From Cordylochernes scorpioides (lineage: Eukaryota; Arthropoda; Arachnida; Pseudoscorpiones; Chernetidae): 64,000 nt of DNA. A program made the translations under genes and the position numbers. Positions 57,692 through 64,000 of the stretch are shown here, in pieces; position 1 is the stretch's first letter, and each line of letters begins with the position of its first letter. The notes under the pieces are model-generated. The model had not been told where the DNA came from, searched no databases, and worked only from the letters and a program-made list of their open reading frames with translations. The DNA lies in NCBI GenBank assembly GCA_030710605.1, contig CP092865.1:135363500-135427499 (forward strand), read 5' to 3'.

Positions 57692-60600
57692 AGTGTTACA
57701 GAAGGTGGAAGTCCCGCCACCAACAGTTGAGCCAATGGAGGTGGATGACATCCGGCAACTGGAGTCTCCTCCCTGCAGGTCCATCACCCCGGTGCCCTCG
57801 GAGCCAGCCTCCCCTCTGACTGCCATCCTGTCTCCTCCAGTCTCCCCCCCCTCCCCACCATCACCACCACCAGTTGCTGTGGTTGTTGTTCCTCCCAGGT
57901 AACTATGGCCAACACTTGTGTACTCTCTAAGTGTGTTTCTTTCTTATCTCCACTCAATCTTATTAGCTCGAGGAGCATGAACTCATGGAATTTGTGTAAT
58001 TAGGGTTTCAAGCTTGTAGAGCTTGAGATGAGTAGAGTCATCAAAGGAGATTTGACATCCATAATGAGAGAGAAAGATTGGGTAAAGTAAAATGCATCTG
58101 CATTTGTCATTAAGACTGGGAGCACTACTAAGTGGCAGGCCGACTTAGCCCCAATATGAAATTACACCTCTGAAATGAAGTACAGAAGCCATGTGCAGCC
58201 GTTCTTAACATGGAGTACAGAGACTTCTCATTCTGTATCCCTATATCATGAGCCCTTACAGGGTACTATCAGCCAGGCAAGCTGAGCCCAGGTTTTTTAG
58301 CGAGCTTGTTGCTGCTCCCCCCCCCCTCCTTTTTATTCCAGGCTTGGGACCAGCAAAGGCGGAGTTGTGTATCGACCTGAACCAGTATTATACCCCCACT
58401 CTGTGCTGAGAGATTTAAAAAGTTGGAGATTCAATAATCTTTTCTCACAGACCAACTTCCTTAATTCAACACCATACAACTACAACCATAGTTGGTTAAG
58501 TTTATTATTAATTTTTCACAACATATTCTCACAGCTAGTTGACATTTTCCTAGGACATTGTTGTCCACACTTAAGTGAGTGTTGAATTAAAGACCGTGTG
58601 TTGAATTTAAGTGGTTAAACTAAATAGGTTGATTGGGATTTGGAAAATGGTAGAATATATCAAGTGTAAAATATAGTTGAGATTGAGTTGAAGAAATTCT
58701 ACTACATTTCTATAGAAAGATCCCTGAAGGAGACTACAGAGTATCATGATTCTTCTGCATCAACACACGCACTTTAAAATACTTTATTTAAACCTCAATA
58801 TATCCAGTCAAACTCAAAATTCAGCACCCAAGGGTTCTCAAGTTTGTTTAGAGGCTATACTATGTAACAATCCTCGTTGAAATAACATACAGTATTTCAA
58901 ATGTTGGAATAAGCACACATATCATAAAATTAAACACAAATTTCTAAATCTCCACAATAAAATATAATATCTCAGTTAAATGAAAAAGGATAGGCTTAGG
59001 GAATAAGGAATTTGATGGGAATTGAAAATAAAGCCCATAATAGAGTTTTTATATAGATTACAGATGAAAATAAAGAAATAGTAAAGTCAAACATAAAATA
59101 ATGATAGTGTATTATTTTGATCTGATCCTGTTCCTTTGTCACAATGTGTCCACCTGAGTTAGTTAGATGGTACTGTCCCCCTAGTGAGACCTAGCTAACC
59201 AGGCTGCTGTGGTCAGGGAGCCGACGCCTGTCAAGGAAAAGACTCCAGACAAGATCGTGGCGGTGGAGAAGGAAGAGGAGCCAGTTGTACAACCTCCAGT
59301 TCCTACAGAAAAAGAAGAGCCACCAGTGCCACCACCGAGGAAGAAGGCCTGGGCCCAAGATATCTATTCTGACAGCGAGGAGGAGGCATTCACCAGAACA
59401 GAGAAGAGACCTGATCTCATCTCGGAAGAGACAGAATCTGCCTCGGAGTCTGAAGCCCAGAACACCTACATGACCCTTCCATCTGCTGACACCATCATCC
59501 CCTCAGCATCTCCTCCTGAAGAACCAACAAAGAAGGAGTATGAAGCATCTGAAGCCTTGATGGCGCTTGCTGCTGGAATAACAGAATTCTTCCCCTCAGC
59601 TCCCTCACAGACTGCCCCATCCACCTTGCACCTCTGGCTGGACCATGACTACTGCTTACCTCGGGCCCAATGGAAGAAGAGTCCATCCCCACCTGCGCCA
59701 GTTCAGCAAACTCCCAATAACCTCGATCATGAGTACACCAAGGCCCAGCCTGCGCCAGCCAAGACTAAGCGGTACCGGCGTAGGAAAAGAAAATTCCGAG
59801 AGATTGAACCTGAGCTGTCTCCTGAACCTCCAATTGTGGTCAGCAGGCCAGAACCTAAAGTTCCCCAATTCCCCCAGAGGGTTATGATTGACGAGTTGGA
59901 CATCCTCTATGAATTCTGTAAAGTGGGAATTGACGCAGAGGATGTGCAATACGTCAAGAAGGCCTATGACGCCCTGTTGCAGAAAGATCTCAGAACACAC
60001 ACAGACCTTATCTGGTTGAATGATACTCATTGGATCGACCACTCTCATATCCTTTTTATTCCTTCACTGTAGTAATTGTCAACCACAGCCTTTACTTTCT
60101 GGGAGATATTTTGGCTTGCTCCTGTATATATGTATTTATCTATGTTTATATCCCAATAATACAAAAAGATTAAATAAGACTAATATAAAAATTATATAGA
60201 GTAAAACCTTGCTAAAACAAACCGGGGATATAGTAAAACTTCCCCTATAACGTACCTAAAATAATCCCCTATAATAGTGATACCTTATAGTAAACCATAG
60301 CTTATAGTGAACCAAGAGTTCAGTCCTATTGAGGTTCACCATAATGAGGTTTTATTGTATATATATAAAAAGAACTTAGAATTGACCTAGCGATCTTAGA
60401 TTTAATATTGAATTTTGATGGTTATTGCCTCTCTGAGCTAAACAAACACTGCTGGCTGATTGGTTAATGAACTCAATGCTGATTAAATGTCATGTTACAT
60501 TGTGAATAACCAATCAGTTTACTGTTGTTTGACCTTAGTCAACCAATCAGAGTGAGAATAATGTTGAGGTATATCGGCCTTGGTGTAATTGGGAAATTAG

Positions 60601-62759
60601 TGTTTTCTTTGTTTCTCTCACACACATTGATGACCTGACCTTAACTCCGGTGCACCAACCTTCATCCCCTCCCCTCCGCCCAAGAAGAGGAAGAAGTCAA
60701 CCCGGGTCCATAAGACAGGCTGTGCCAGGACTGAAGGCTTCTACAAGCTGGATGTCAAGGAGAAGATCCAGCATGCTGAGTCTGTCACTCCACACAGCAC
60801 CAACCTGGAGGTGAGTGGACACATCCTGCTACTAGGTCACTGGTGGAAGTCTTCTTTATTTTGAGGTTACGGGGGTTGGTGGAAGGATGGTCTAAACCTT
60901 TGGTTTTCAACCACTACGACCCAGAATTGAATTCCGCATTGGGCACTTTTTTTTTTCTTAATAAAAAAATGCTCCAATGGGTCCCCAATTTTTGAAAAGT
61001 CCAACTCCACAAGTGAGTGCAATTAACCAAATGAGGCTCTGACACATTTGTAAGTGCAAAGTCGAACTGCTTTTCATATGTGTAGACATGTGGTGCACTT
61101 AACAGTAAAAGCTTGTCGATAACTACCCACCATGATTATCATGGCCTGTACCACATGTGTCCACTAGGGATAATAATTAAAAAAATTGTAGGGATTGAAA
61201 TGATTTTTTGGTATTGATAGAAAACTGAATTATAGGATGGTTTTGCCTAAATATATATGAGTCTCCCATAAGTGACCACTTCCTCCATTAGTGGCCGCTC
61301 TTTCAACTTTTCATTGTAAAATGATAATACACAATTGTACTGGAATCAGGTGGATAAATAAAGGCATCTCTTGATCACTGGGCCACTGGAGCATTTTTCT
61401 TTTTTAATCAGAAAAAAGTGCCGAATGCAGGAATCAAACCTGGGTCTTAGTGGTCGAGATGGTTTAGACCATCCTTTAACCGACCCCTGTCACAGCAGTG
61501 AGGAGTTCAAGATAAACAAAATGTTTATTTATCAATATACACTGGTTCACAGATAAGATAATATTGCCACGTGGAAAATTAGGGAAGACAAAAACTTCAG
61601 GAGGAGACAACAATTTATTTAAGGCAAGCACAAAACTAAGAATGGTAAACAAAAGATAAGCCACGAGGGAAATTTACAGAGTCGCAAGATATAAACATAA
61701 AAATGACCACTCTGTTAATAAATACTATGTTACAATATTTATCAACAACATAGAGGTGTAATCCCCAGACTCCTGGAGCACTTTATCAACCATAATGAGA
61801 TTCAAGTGTGTATATATATATATAAAACTTTGTGATTTTTAAACTAATTATAGGGAATCTGTATTTAGGAAAAATATTGTAAACATTTTTAAAAAGTATT
61901 TTAAACATTTTTCAATATATGCCTATACAGTAGAACCTCCATGAGAGGACACTCATGCTAGAGGACACCTCTCTAAAGGAGAGTTTTGATTTGCAAAATT
62001 ATCATTTTTACTATTAAATGACACTTTGGCTCTGCAATTAGGTGTCCTTTACAGGGAGGTTCTACTGTATTTAAAAAATGAATTGAAATTTTAAAGGATT
62101 TTTTTCTTTAGTTATAAGTAAAATTTTAAAATGTATTTGCAGCACATATTTATTTCCAAGAGTATTTATTGTGTAGTGTTGATTTTCATAATTTATACTT
62201 CCATAATCATCGCAGCTTGACTCGTAGCCACAACTAGGCCATATCTTCATGAGGTCTAGAATAGTTTGCTGTCAGGTTTCTCTGAGGTACTTATCTAACA
62301 GGATTGGTCGGTGGAAGGATGGTCTAAACTGTTGGTTTTCAACCGCTATGACCCGGGTTTGGTTCCCACATTGATATTAAAAAAATGCTCCAGTGGTCCC
62401 CGATTCTTGCAAAAGTCCAACCCCACCAGCGAGTGCAAGTAACCAAACAGGGCTCTGGCACATTTGTAAGTGCAAAGTTGAACTGCTTTTCACATGTGTA
62501 GATATGTGGTGCACTTACAGTAAAAGCAGTCGCCTTTTTCTAGCCACCATGATTATCATGGCTTTTAACCACGTGTACTAGGGATAAGCAAAAAAAAACA
62601 AACTTATCTAACAGGGTTGGTTGGTGTGTCCAGGATGCCAATAAGGCCAAGAACATTGCTCAGTCCAACAGGGAAATCAGGTCCAATCAGAGAAGGCTCT
62701 TGACCGCCTTTGGTGAGACAGAGGTGATGAGTGACCTCTTCAAGTTCAACCAGCTCAAG
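41220..62759 (+). CDS. SETD1: SETD1-type histone H3 lysine-4 methyltransferase (Set1/COMPASS), partial gene, ten exons
   Basis: Catalytic subunit of the COMPASS complex, which methylates H3K4 at promoters in the nucleus. Exons in order: 41220-41321, 41389-41659, 51777-53498, 53558-53698, 55560-55632, 55689-55805, 57589-57898, 59217-60046, 60656-60810, 62634-62759. Reading frames agree at every junction if one C in the run at 52637-52643 is treated as extra. Order of landmarks matches the family: RRM, long low-complexity proline-rich region, conserved middle segment (RTVLKRDIEKKLVETTAFK), acidic stretch, HCF-1-type motifs, N-SET, Win motif, RRLL segment. The N-terminus before PVPRFK and the SET and post-SET domains are outside or unrecognised. 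Whether it is SETD1A- or SETD1B-like is not meaningful outside vertebrates. Intron sizes run from 56 bp to 10.1 kb and the long introns host the repeat families of the window. Confidence 0.93.
41389..41659 (+). CDS. SETD1: SETD1 exon: RNA-recognition motif
   Basis: Starts after TGGTTATTGCAG and ends at TTTG|GTAAGT in phase 1. Encodes IDQHYVG followed by the RRM: RNP2-like VTITNLND, helix LWDMLKKFGQVEEYEIYL, RNP1-like KKHLGLAHVTF, then TTVMGNQVSVFLDPFG. The family signature NLNDN...FL.DM..K.G.VEE and VMGN is present. The domain is about 85 residues, normal length. It binds RNA and the COMPASS subunit WDR82 region lies N-terminal to it in relatives. The preceding intron is only 67 bp. Confidence 0.95.
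41755..41903 (+). mobile_element. Pogo-like MITE, 3' truncated
   Basis: Left end GCAGTAAAACCTCCCTG and normal interior; stops after GGAGAGGAATCTGC without the right TIR. In SETD1 intron 2. Confidence 0.7.
41904..43541. other. SETD1 intron 2, mostly unclassified
   Basis: AT-rich; includes a GGGAGGG-family remnant at about 43120-43240 and nothing coding that I can support. Confidence 0.4.
43542..44021 (+). mobile_element. Non-autonomous Helitron, 480 bp
   Basis: Starts A|TCTATATTAATAAAATG and ends with hairpin ACCCGGGCGAAGCCGGGT, then CCGCTAG|T. 5' TC, 3' CTAG and A|T insertion are the Helitron rules. No Rep/helicase. Confidence 0.78.
44332..44643 (-). mobile_element. Retroposon with 11-bp TSD inside a GGGAGGG-family copy
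   Basis: TCATTGGTAGT at 44321-44331 and 44644-44654. The host sequence GCTTGGCTCATTGGTAGT is continuous with GAGCCCACCCAGCGG beyond the insert. Tail (GAAGAAG) at the low-coordinate end. Confidence 0.82.
45182..46043 (+). mobile_element. Non-autonomous Helitron, 862 bp, inserted in a foldback tail
   Basis: TCTATATATATAT start, ACCCGGGCGAAGCCGGGT hairpin, CATCCGCTAG end. Host reads GGATTA | TAGATTACAAACACAAG, which restores the intact tail-arm junction of the hammerhead family, so the boundaries are exact to the base. Confidence 0.9.
46044..46320. mobile_element. Hammerhead-family foldbacks A (broken) and B
   Basis: After the Helitron, the A arm continues, followed by tail and a B copy with arms AAGAAAATAAGACCTAATCC and inverse. 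Plus core at 46196-46230: CTGATGA, GGTGACA/TGTTACC, GAAAC but GTG in place of GTC, which should block cleavage. Confidence 0.75.
46513..46662 (+). mobile_element. SINE 3' fragment
   Basis: Body GGCATACTTGTAAGTGCAAA through CACGTGTACTAGAGATAAGC and A-tail; tRNA head missing. Confidence 0.7.
46875..47008 (-). mobile_element. SINE body fragment
   Basis: Minus-strand SINE body without head or tail (AAGTGCACCACATGTCTACA on plus). Confidence 0.65.
47018..47205. mobile_element. Hammerhead-family foldback A
   Basis: GAAACACAAGGTAATAAG arm, short centre, plus core CTGAAGA, GGTAACA/TGTTACC, GAAAT, GTC near 47095-47130, tail TATAATTCAAATTGTGCCTTA on the right. Confidence 0.78.
47272..47532 (+). mobile_element. 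LINE 3' end with (TTAA)n tail and 12-bp TSD
   Basis: ATTCACGATGAC at 47260-47271 and 47533-47544. The insert ends GATGTTAATAAAGTTAATTA then further TTAA repeats. A 5'-truncated non-LTR copy, different tail from the (TTG)n family. Confidence 0.82.
47854..48042. mobile_element. Hammerhead-family foldback A with 10-bp TSD
   Basis: ACATGTTTGT at 47844-47853 and 48043-48052. Tail on left, CCTTGTG end on right. Plus core CTGAAGA but helix II reads GATAACA/TGTTACC. Confidence 0.8.
48880..49200 (-). mobile_element. LINE C-terminal fragment
   Basis: Minus frame from 49195 reads EEPQTADHLLFGCPA, as in the element at 14790-15480. Confidence 0.6.
49457..49488. mobile_element. 32-bp minimal foldback insertion with 13-bp TSD
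   Basis: Only the tail (TGATAAGGCACAATTTGG) fused to the opposite end (ATTACCTTGTGTTT), between AAAATCTGATGAT at 49444-49456 and 49489-49501. Confidence 0.85.
49942..50188 (+). mobile_element. Unclassified 247-bp insertion in a foldback tail
   Basis: Inserted at GGATTA | TAGATTATAAAC. Starts TCCCTATATATAGTCACGAC, contains two copies of TATATAGTCACGACCGTC and of CTGTCACGGATGCGCGCGCA, ends GGCATTACGTCA. Starts TC and sits at A|T like a Helitron but lacks a CTAG end. Confidence 0.7.
50257..50611 (+). mobile_element. Non-autonomous Helitron, 355 bp, carrying a tRNA-like sequence
   Basis: Starts TCTACTTATATAATTGCC, ends with hairpin CCCGGGCGTTGCCCGGG and CATTCGTCTAT. Host reads GGATTA | TAGATTATAAACACAAGG. 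The terminal CTAT departs from CTAG. Confidence 0.78.
50351..50424 (-). pseudogene. tRNA-like sequence inside a Helitron
   Basis: 74 nt: acceptor GTCCAGG/CCTTGAC with one mismatch, D-arm GCC...GGC, anticodon stem TCTGC/GCGGA with loop CCGGTAA (GGT, Thr if real; base 33 is C), T-arm GTGGGTTCGATTCCCAT. Box B is intact. Related to 20094-20166. Confidence 0.6.
50612..50830. mobile_element. Hammerhead-family foldback A
   Basis: Right arm core near 50752-50790: CTGAGGA, GGTGACA/TGTTACC, GAAAC, ATC. Minus core has AAAAC in place of GAAAC. Position 7 of the core is G here. Confidence 0.75.
51145..51300. mobile_element. Hammerhead-family foldback, decayed
   Basis: Tail GATAAGGCACAATTTGG then B-like arms; core reduced to GGTAACAACTGTTACC. 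Confidence 0.65.
51301..51776. other. End of SETD1 intron 2
   Basis: No recognised repeat or gene; ends in the acceptor TTTTGCCCAG. Confidence 0.5.
51777..53498 (+). CDS. SETD1: SETD1 exon: long proline-rich region and conserved middle segment
   Basis: Acceptor TTTTGCCCAG, phase 1 in; the joined codon gives DPFG-RTKDQLFEDLKNN. It continues through proline-rich and Ser/Tyr-rich low-complexity sequence with a conserved SLDSRIELLLKQ near 52350. The frame must change at the C7 run 52637-52643: left of it STPPLSLHLQ reads to a stop at 52696, right of it the other frame gives SPFTSRSEYMRWARF and stays open to the donor. With one C less the exon is 2 + 573 codons and leaves in phase 0 as required. 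The 3' part contains ILDMVVEELRTVLKRDIEKK and AFKYMDHWF, matching the conserved segment of SETD1A/B. Donor AAG|GTAAGAGA. Confidence 0.9.
53558..53698 (+). CDS. SETD1: SETD1 exon
   Basis: Follows a 59-bp intron (53499-53557, GTAAGA...GGGCAG). 47 codons, phase 0 to 0, donor AGG|GTGAGC. Ends GANFTLGLRAALPKMPSFR, corresponding to the GLRGAI.LPSFKVKRKEP segment of vertebrate SETD1. Confidence 0.9.
54147..54652. repeat. About 505-bp palindrome with a foldback element at its centre
   Basis: Flank sequence (GAATCTTAATATATTTGTGG, GGTTATTTCCCAGATTGGAG) is inverted on the other side of a subfamily B foldback at 54268-54525, so the palindrome extends about 120 bp beyond the element on each side. Confidence 0.75.
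54985..55248 (+). mobile_element. LINE 3' end, (TTG)n tail
   Basis: Ends AATCCTGTATAGGG ... CCTAAATAAAGGCTTTTTG then TTGTTGTTGAT, plus-strand version of the 12395 family tail. Preceded by a pyrimidine-rich stretch typical of a 3' UTR. Confidence 0.6.
55255..55422. repeat. Foldback element
   Basis: AGGCATATCCTGACCAGGAG and GGCAGAGCGCCATCTGGTGG are inverted around CAATGTTTAATTG; arms about 75 bp. GGCAGAG.GCCAT also occurs at 57140 beside the second hammerhead, so the two may belong to one family. Confidence 0.7.
55560..55632 (+). CDS. SETD1: SETD1 exon
   Basis: Acceptor TTGGTATCCAG, 73 bp, KKRKPPSPSQLDDDDSSKPA, continues the basic PSFRKKRKPP run from the previous exon. Donor TCAG|GTTGGT, phase 1. 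Confidence 0.88.
55689..55805 (+). CDS. SETD1: SETD1 exon: acidic
   Basis: After a 56-bp intron ending GGTGGTGACAG. Encodes DDDKMDYEYDGLVAKRLRQG then a Ser/Glu-rich stretch. Donor TCAG|GTAATC, phase 1. Confidence 0.88.
55990..56207. mobile_element. Best hammerhead-family foldback, perfect 14-bp TSD
   Basis: ATTAAAAGTGACCT flanks it at 55976-55989 and 56208-56221. Tail TTGATGAGGCACAATTTGG on left, arms ACACAAGGTAATAAGACC...and inverse, centre GTACTGAATGAATTCAGTAC, end ACCTTGTG. Non-coding; likely moved by a Penelope-like reverse transcriptase supplied in trans. Confidence 0.9.
56122..56172 (+). ncRNA. Hammerhead ribozyme, intact core (CTGAAGA type)
   Basis: CTGAAGA at 56132-56138, extra T, helix II GGTAACA / ACGC-type loop / TGTTACC, GAAAC at 56158-56162, GTC, then ACACAC. 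Stem III would be the zero-loop AC/GU, as expected for forms that fold as dimers. TTTGT before the core can pair with ACACA after it. Confidence 0.7.
56634..56801 (+). mobile_element. Pogo/Tigger-like MITE
   Basis: TACAGTAGAAATTACC to GGTTGTTCTACTGTA, standard interior. Confidence 0.8.
57130..57310 (-). mobile_element. Penelope-like pLTR fragment with hammerhead
   Basis: Contains the hammerhead at 57238-57292 and the hairpin TTTCTTGATAAATCAAGAAA (57219-57238). The flank CAGATGGCAGAGTGCCAT resembles 55300 and 19505. Confidence 0.6.
57238..57292 (-). ncRNA. Second hammerhead ribozyme, canonical core
   Basis: Minus strand: CCACG, CTGATGA, helix II GGG-CCAACAT-CCC, GAAA, then CACGTATGTTGTC. No extra base between CTGATGA and helix II. 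If cleavage follows GTA, CCACG and TGTTG form helix I with one mismatch; cleavage after GTC is the alternative. Confidence 0.75.
57338..57501 (+). mobile_element. Pogo/Tigger-like MITE
   Basis: TACAGTAGAACCTCC to GAGGTTCTACTGTA, about 90 bp upstream of a SETD1 exon. Confidence 0.82.
57589..57898 (+). CDS. SETD1: SETD1 exon: glutamate run and proline-rich segment
   Basis: The start is chosen by phase: after CTGACCTGTGCAG at 57588 the phase-1 codon continues as E-STSTESSEEESEEEE. Upstream AGs at 57557, 57565 and 57574 give stops or the wrong frame. A branch-like CTAAC at 57565-57569 lies about 20 nt upstream of the chosen acceptor. A Glu/Asp run of about 35 residues is followed by VEPMEVDDIRQLE and a Pro/Ser segment. 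Donor CCCAG|GTAACT, phase 2. Confidence 0.85.
57945..58365 (-). mobile_element. LINE-like retroposon copy
   Basis: Same family as 10440 and 44332 (TTCTTTCTTATCTCCACTCA tail side; GCTTGGGACCAGCAAAGGC head side), here more diverged. Confidence 0.65.
58380..59216. other. SETD1 intron 7, remainder
   Basis: No recognised element. Ends with CCTAGCTAACC (branch-like) and GGTCAG acceptor. Confidence 0.45.
59217..60046 (+). CDS. SETD1: SETD1 exon: HCF-1-type motifs and N-SET core
   Basis: Acceptor GCTGTGGTCAG with a CTAAC branch-like site about 20 nt upstream; phase 2 in, giving PPR-EPTPVKEKTPD. Contains KKAWAQDIYSDSEEEAF, two [D/E]HxY motifs (DHDY at 59641-59652, DHEY at 59725-59736), a basic patch RYRRRKRKF, then the N-SET core LDILYEFCKVGIDAEDVQYV and WLNDTHWIDHS. 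This core is strongly conserved in SETD1 and supports the SET-associated complex. It ends with an AT-AC minor donor instead of a GT, phase 1. Confidence 0.94.
60047..60655 (+). other. U12-type AT-AC intron of SETD1
   Basis: Donor ATATCCTTT at 60047-60055 is the U12 AT-AC consensus. The branch region GACCTTAACT (A at 60644) lies 11 nt before the terminal AC at 60654-60655, in the U12 range. The phase-1 codon C+CA restores HS-P-TFIPSPPPKKRKK across the junction. No GT donor in the region gives a compatible frame. Confidence 0.9.
60656..60810 (+). CDS. SETD1: SETD1 exon: Win motif
   Basis: 155 bp, phase 1 in, phase 0 out, donor GAG|GTGAGT. Encodes PPPKKRKKSTRVHKT then GCARTEG (60718-60738), the WDR5-interaction motif (vertebrate GSAR.EG) with its key Arg at 60727-60729, then FYKLDVKEKIQHAES. 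Confidence 0.93.
60870..61188 (+). mobile_element. tRNA-derived SINE
   Basis: Head GGTTGGTGGAAGGATGG, degenerate B box, full body and ACTAGGGATAATAATTAAAAA end. In the intron between the Win exon and the last exon. Confidence 0.8.
61372..61493 (-). mobile_element. SINE 5' fragment
   Basis: tRNA head and first body segment only (GGAATCAAACCTGGG on plus). Confidence 0.7.
61926..62069 (-). mobile_element. Pogo/Tigger-like MITE
   Basis: TACAGTAGAACCTCC to GGAGGTTCTACTGTA, interior shortened. Confidence 0.8.
62304..62601 (+). mobile_element. tRNA-derived SINE next to a SETD1 acceptor
   Basis: Flanked by ACTTATCTAACAGG at 62289-62302 and 62602-62615. Head GGTCGGTGGAAGGATGG, B-box GGTTTGGTTCCC, A-tail after GGGATAAGC. 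Confidence 0.85.
62634..62759 (+). CDS. SETD1: SETD1 exon upstream of the SET domain
   Basis: Acceptor GGTGTGTCCAG, 42 codons, phase 0 to 0, donor AAG|GTGAGT. Encodes NREIRSNQRRLLTAFG and DLFKFNQLK, matching SERRSEQRRLLSA.G and LLKLNQLKFRKK, directly before the catalytic SET domain in relatives. A SINE sits 30 bp upstream. Confidence 0.93.
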
Positions 62760-63181
62760 GTGAGTGTCTGATCGCTAGCAACACAGTCTTAGTTGGCAAG
62801 ACACCTTGAAGTCTGCTACCATTTAACTTGAAGTTTTGCTTATCTCTTTCTCAATGATATTTAGATAATTGAGAAGTTTGTAATACCTGTGGTATATAAT
62901 AATTATAAGCTCCTTCATTGCCATACAGAATGAGGGTTTATTCCATTTCTGACTGGAGGAAGGATCTGGCTTCTCCTGTGTGTGTTGTCAGCCTTCAAAC
63001 TTCTTGGAAGCACTTGTAGAAATAGTTCATTCTAACCTATACTTTTTTTTTTTTTTTTTACTATGTGGATGTATTTTATATTTTTTCTCACAAGGTTCCA
63101 TCATCCAGAAAGAAATAAAAATAGGGGAAATTGTAAAGGAAAGTTAGACTAGAGAGTTGAAAGATAACCATACATCTGTTT

Positions 63182-63323
63182 AATAAGGCACAATTTGGAT
63201 TATAGATTATAGTCACAAGGTAATAAGACCAAATCCAAATAAATAAATAGTTTGTGACGTTTCAGTAACAACACTAGTCACACACTATTTATTTATTTGT
63301 ATTTGGTCTTATTACCTTGTGTT
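63182..63323. mobile_element. Hammerhead-family foldback with 13-bp TSD, core deleted
   Basis: CATACATCTGTTT at 63169-63181 and 63324-63336. Tail on left, ACCTTGTGTT on right. Confidence 0.85.
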
Positions 63324-63539
63324 CATACATCTGTTTGTAAAATGTGCATGTAAATAATGCTCTCTACCTACCACAATTTTTTCAATGTGGAATTCCATTG
63401 CTGAAATTTCTGTAGGGAGGTGAAAACATTCTATATAACTAGGATTCAGGTCTACAAAACTTTCTTCTCACAAACCCACCAATAGATTGAGCCAAACTAC
63501 AGATTTTTTGACGCCTGGAAACATTTAATTCCTATTATC

Positions 63540-63790
63540 AGTGTAGGTTTAGTTGTCTGTTAGGATTAACGATGAGATGGTGTGCAGGTCCTCAAGAAAT
63601 TTTCAAATCTTAGGGTTAGTATGGCCTTTGCTAGATGTTAGAATTTATGATGAGGTGGTGTGCGGTCCCGCAGGAAACATTCAAATCCTACGGTCAGTGT
63701 GAGTTTAGCTGGAATTTAGGATGAGGTGGTGTGCAGTTCCACAGGAAACATTTAAATCCTATGGTCAGTGTGAGTTTTGCTGGAATTTAG
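63540..63790 (+). repeat. Short tandem repeat, three to four units of about 72 bp
   Basis: GATGAGGTGGTGTGC, AGGAAACATTCAAATCCT and GGTCAGTGTGAGTTTAGC recur. Directly precedes the LINE fragment. Confidence 0.7.
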
Positions 63791-64000
63791 AATTAAACCC
63801 CCAAAAATCTGAAACCTGTCTTTTTACTACCGATAAGAAACTATACAAAATAAGACCAAAAATTATTCTGAAAGAACAACAATTGCAATATAATAAGCAT
63901 CCTAAATATCTTGGCTACACCCTGGATCCAGAAATTAACTCCAGTAAACATATTGAAGAAGTTATTAGAAAAGGAAGAGACCGACTAAAAATCCTGAAAT
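63780..64000 (+). mobile_element. Non-LTR reverse transcriptase fragment, open to the edge
   Basis: Open frame reading LELNPQKSETCLF, then KHPKYLGYTLDPEINSSKHI and RKGRDRLKILK, the thumb-side region of LINE reverse transcriptase (YLG.TLD...). It starts inside the RT domain, so the copy is 5'-truncated. Confidence 0.82.

Noticed and set aside
57494..57826. Serine-run open frame on minus
   Set aside because: Antisense shadow of the SETD1 glutamate run.
60061..60075. GT donor at 60069 (CACT|GTAGTA) for the N-SET exon
   Set aside because: It leaves phase 2, while the next coding segment can only be entered in the frame matched by the AT-AC splice; the added residues are also unlike the family.

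Overview
This is a eukaryotic (animal) window. It is AT-rich and packed with interspersed repeats, spliceosomal introns, Pol III-type tRNA sequences and at least eight classes of transposable element. The only host protein gene I can support is the plus-strand SETD1-type (Set1/COMPASS) histone H3K4 methyltransferase gene on the right, exons 41220..62759. Its N-terminal exons lie left of 41220 and were not found. Its catalytic SET domain lies beyond the right edge. One nuclear tRNA-Leu gene sits at 19156..19238 (minus). The lineage cannot be fixed from the sequence. Retention of an AT-AC minor-spliceosome intron, Penelope-like and Helitron elements and kilobase introns suggests an invertebrate metazoan that is not a nematode.

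Layout. 1-1205: 5' part of a minus-strand Ty3/gypsy element (LTR, leader, gag). 1300-9000: foldback retroelements, pogo/Tigger-like MITEs and two MITE-derived tandem arrays. 9118-9962: a complete 845-bp internally deleted LTR element inside a Helitron. 10400-15500: degenerate repeats and 3' ends of non-LTR retrotransposons. 16400-19010: a 230-bp near-perfect palindrome, two facing Helitrons and an 82-84 bp array. 20850-23050: a large 76-bp satellite next to a 100-N assembly gap. 24000-41200: MITEs, tRNA-derived SINEs, foldbacks, a 71-bp satellite and a dead mariner transposase. 41220-62759: ten SETD1 exons whose introns carry the same repeat families. 63780-64000: a non-LTR reverse-transcriptase fragment.

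SETD1 as read here. Exons 1-2 carry the RRM. Exon 3 is long, proline-rich and low-complexity, with one apparent extra C in a C7 run. Exons 4-7 match the conserved middle region and an acidic stretch. Exon 8 has two HCF-1-binding-type motifs and the N-SET core. Exon 9 has the WDR5-binding (Win) motif. Exon 10 leads towards the SET domain. The exon 8/9 intron has textbook U12 AT-AC signals, and reading frames agree across every junction.

Most interesting content. A family of at least twenty palindromic elements carries hammerhead-ribozyme cores in its arms and makes 10-16 bp target-site duplications with a one-sided tail. That combination points to Penelope-like retroelements. A second, independent hammerhead lies at 57238..57292 (minus). 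Three unrelated insertions hit exactly the same A^T of this family's tail. At least four tandem arrays look like expansions of transposon segments.
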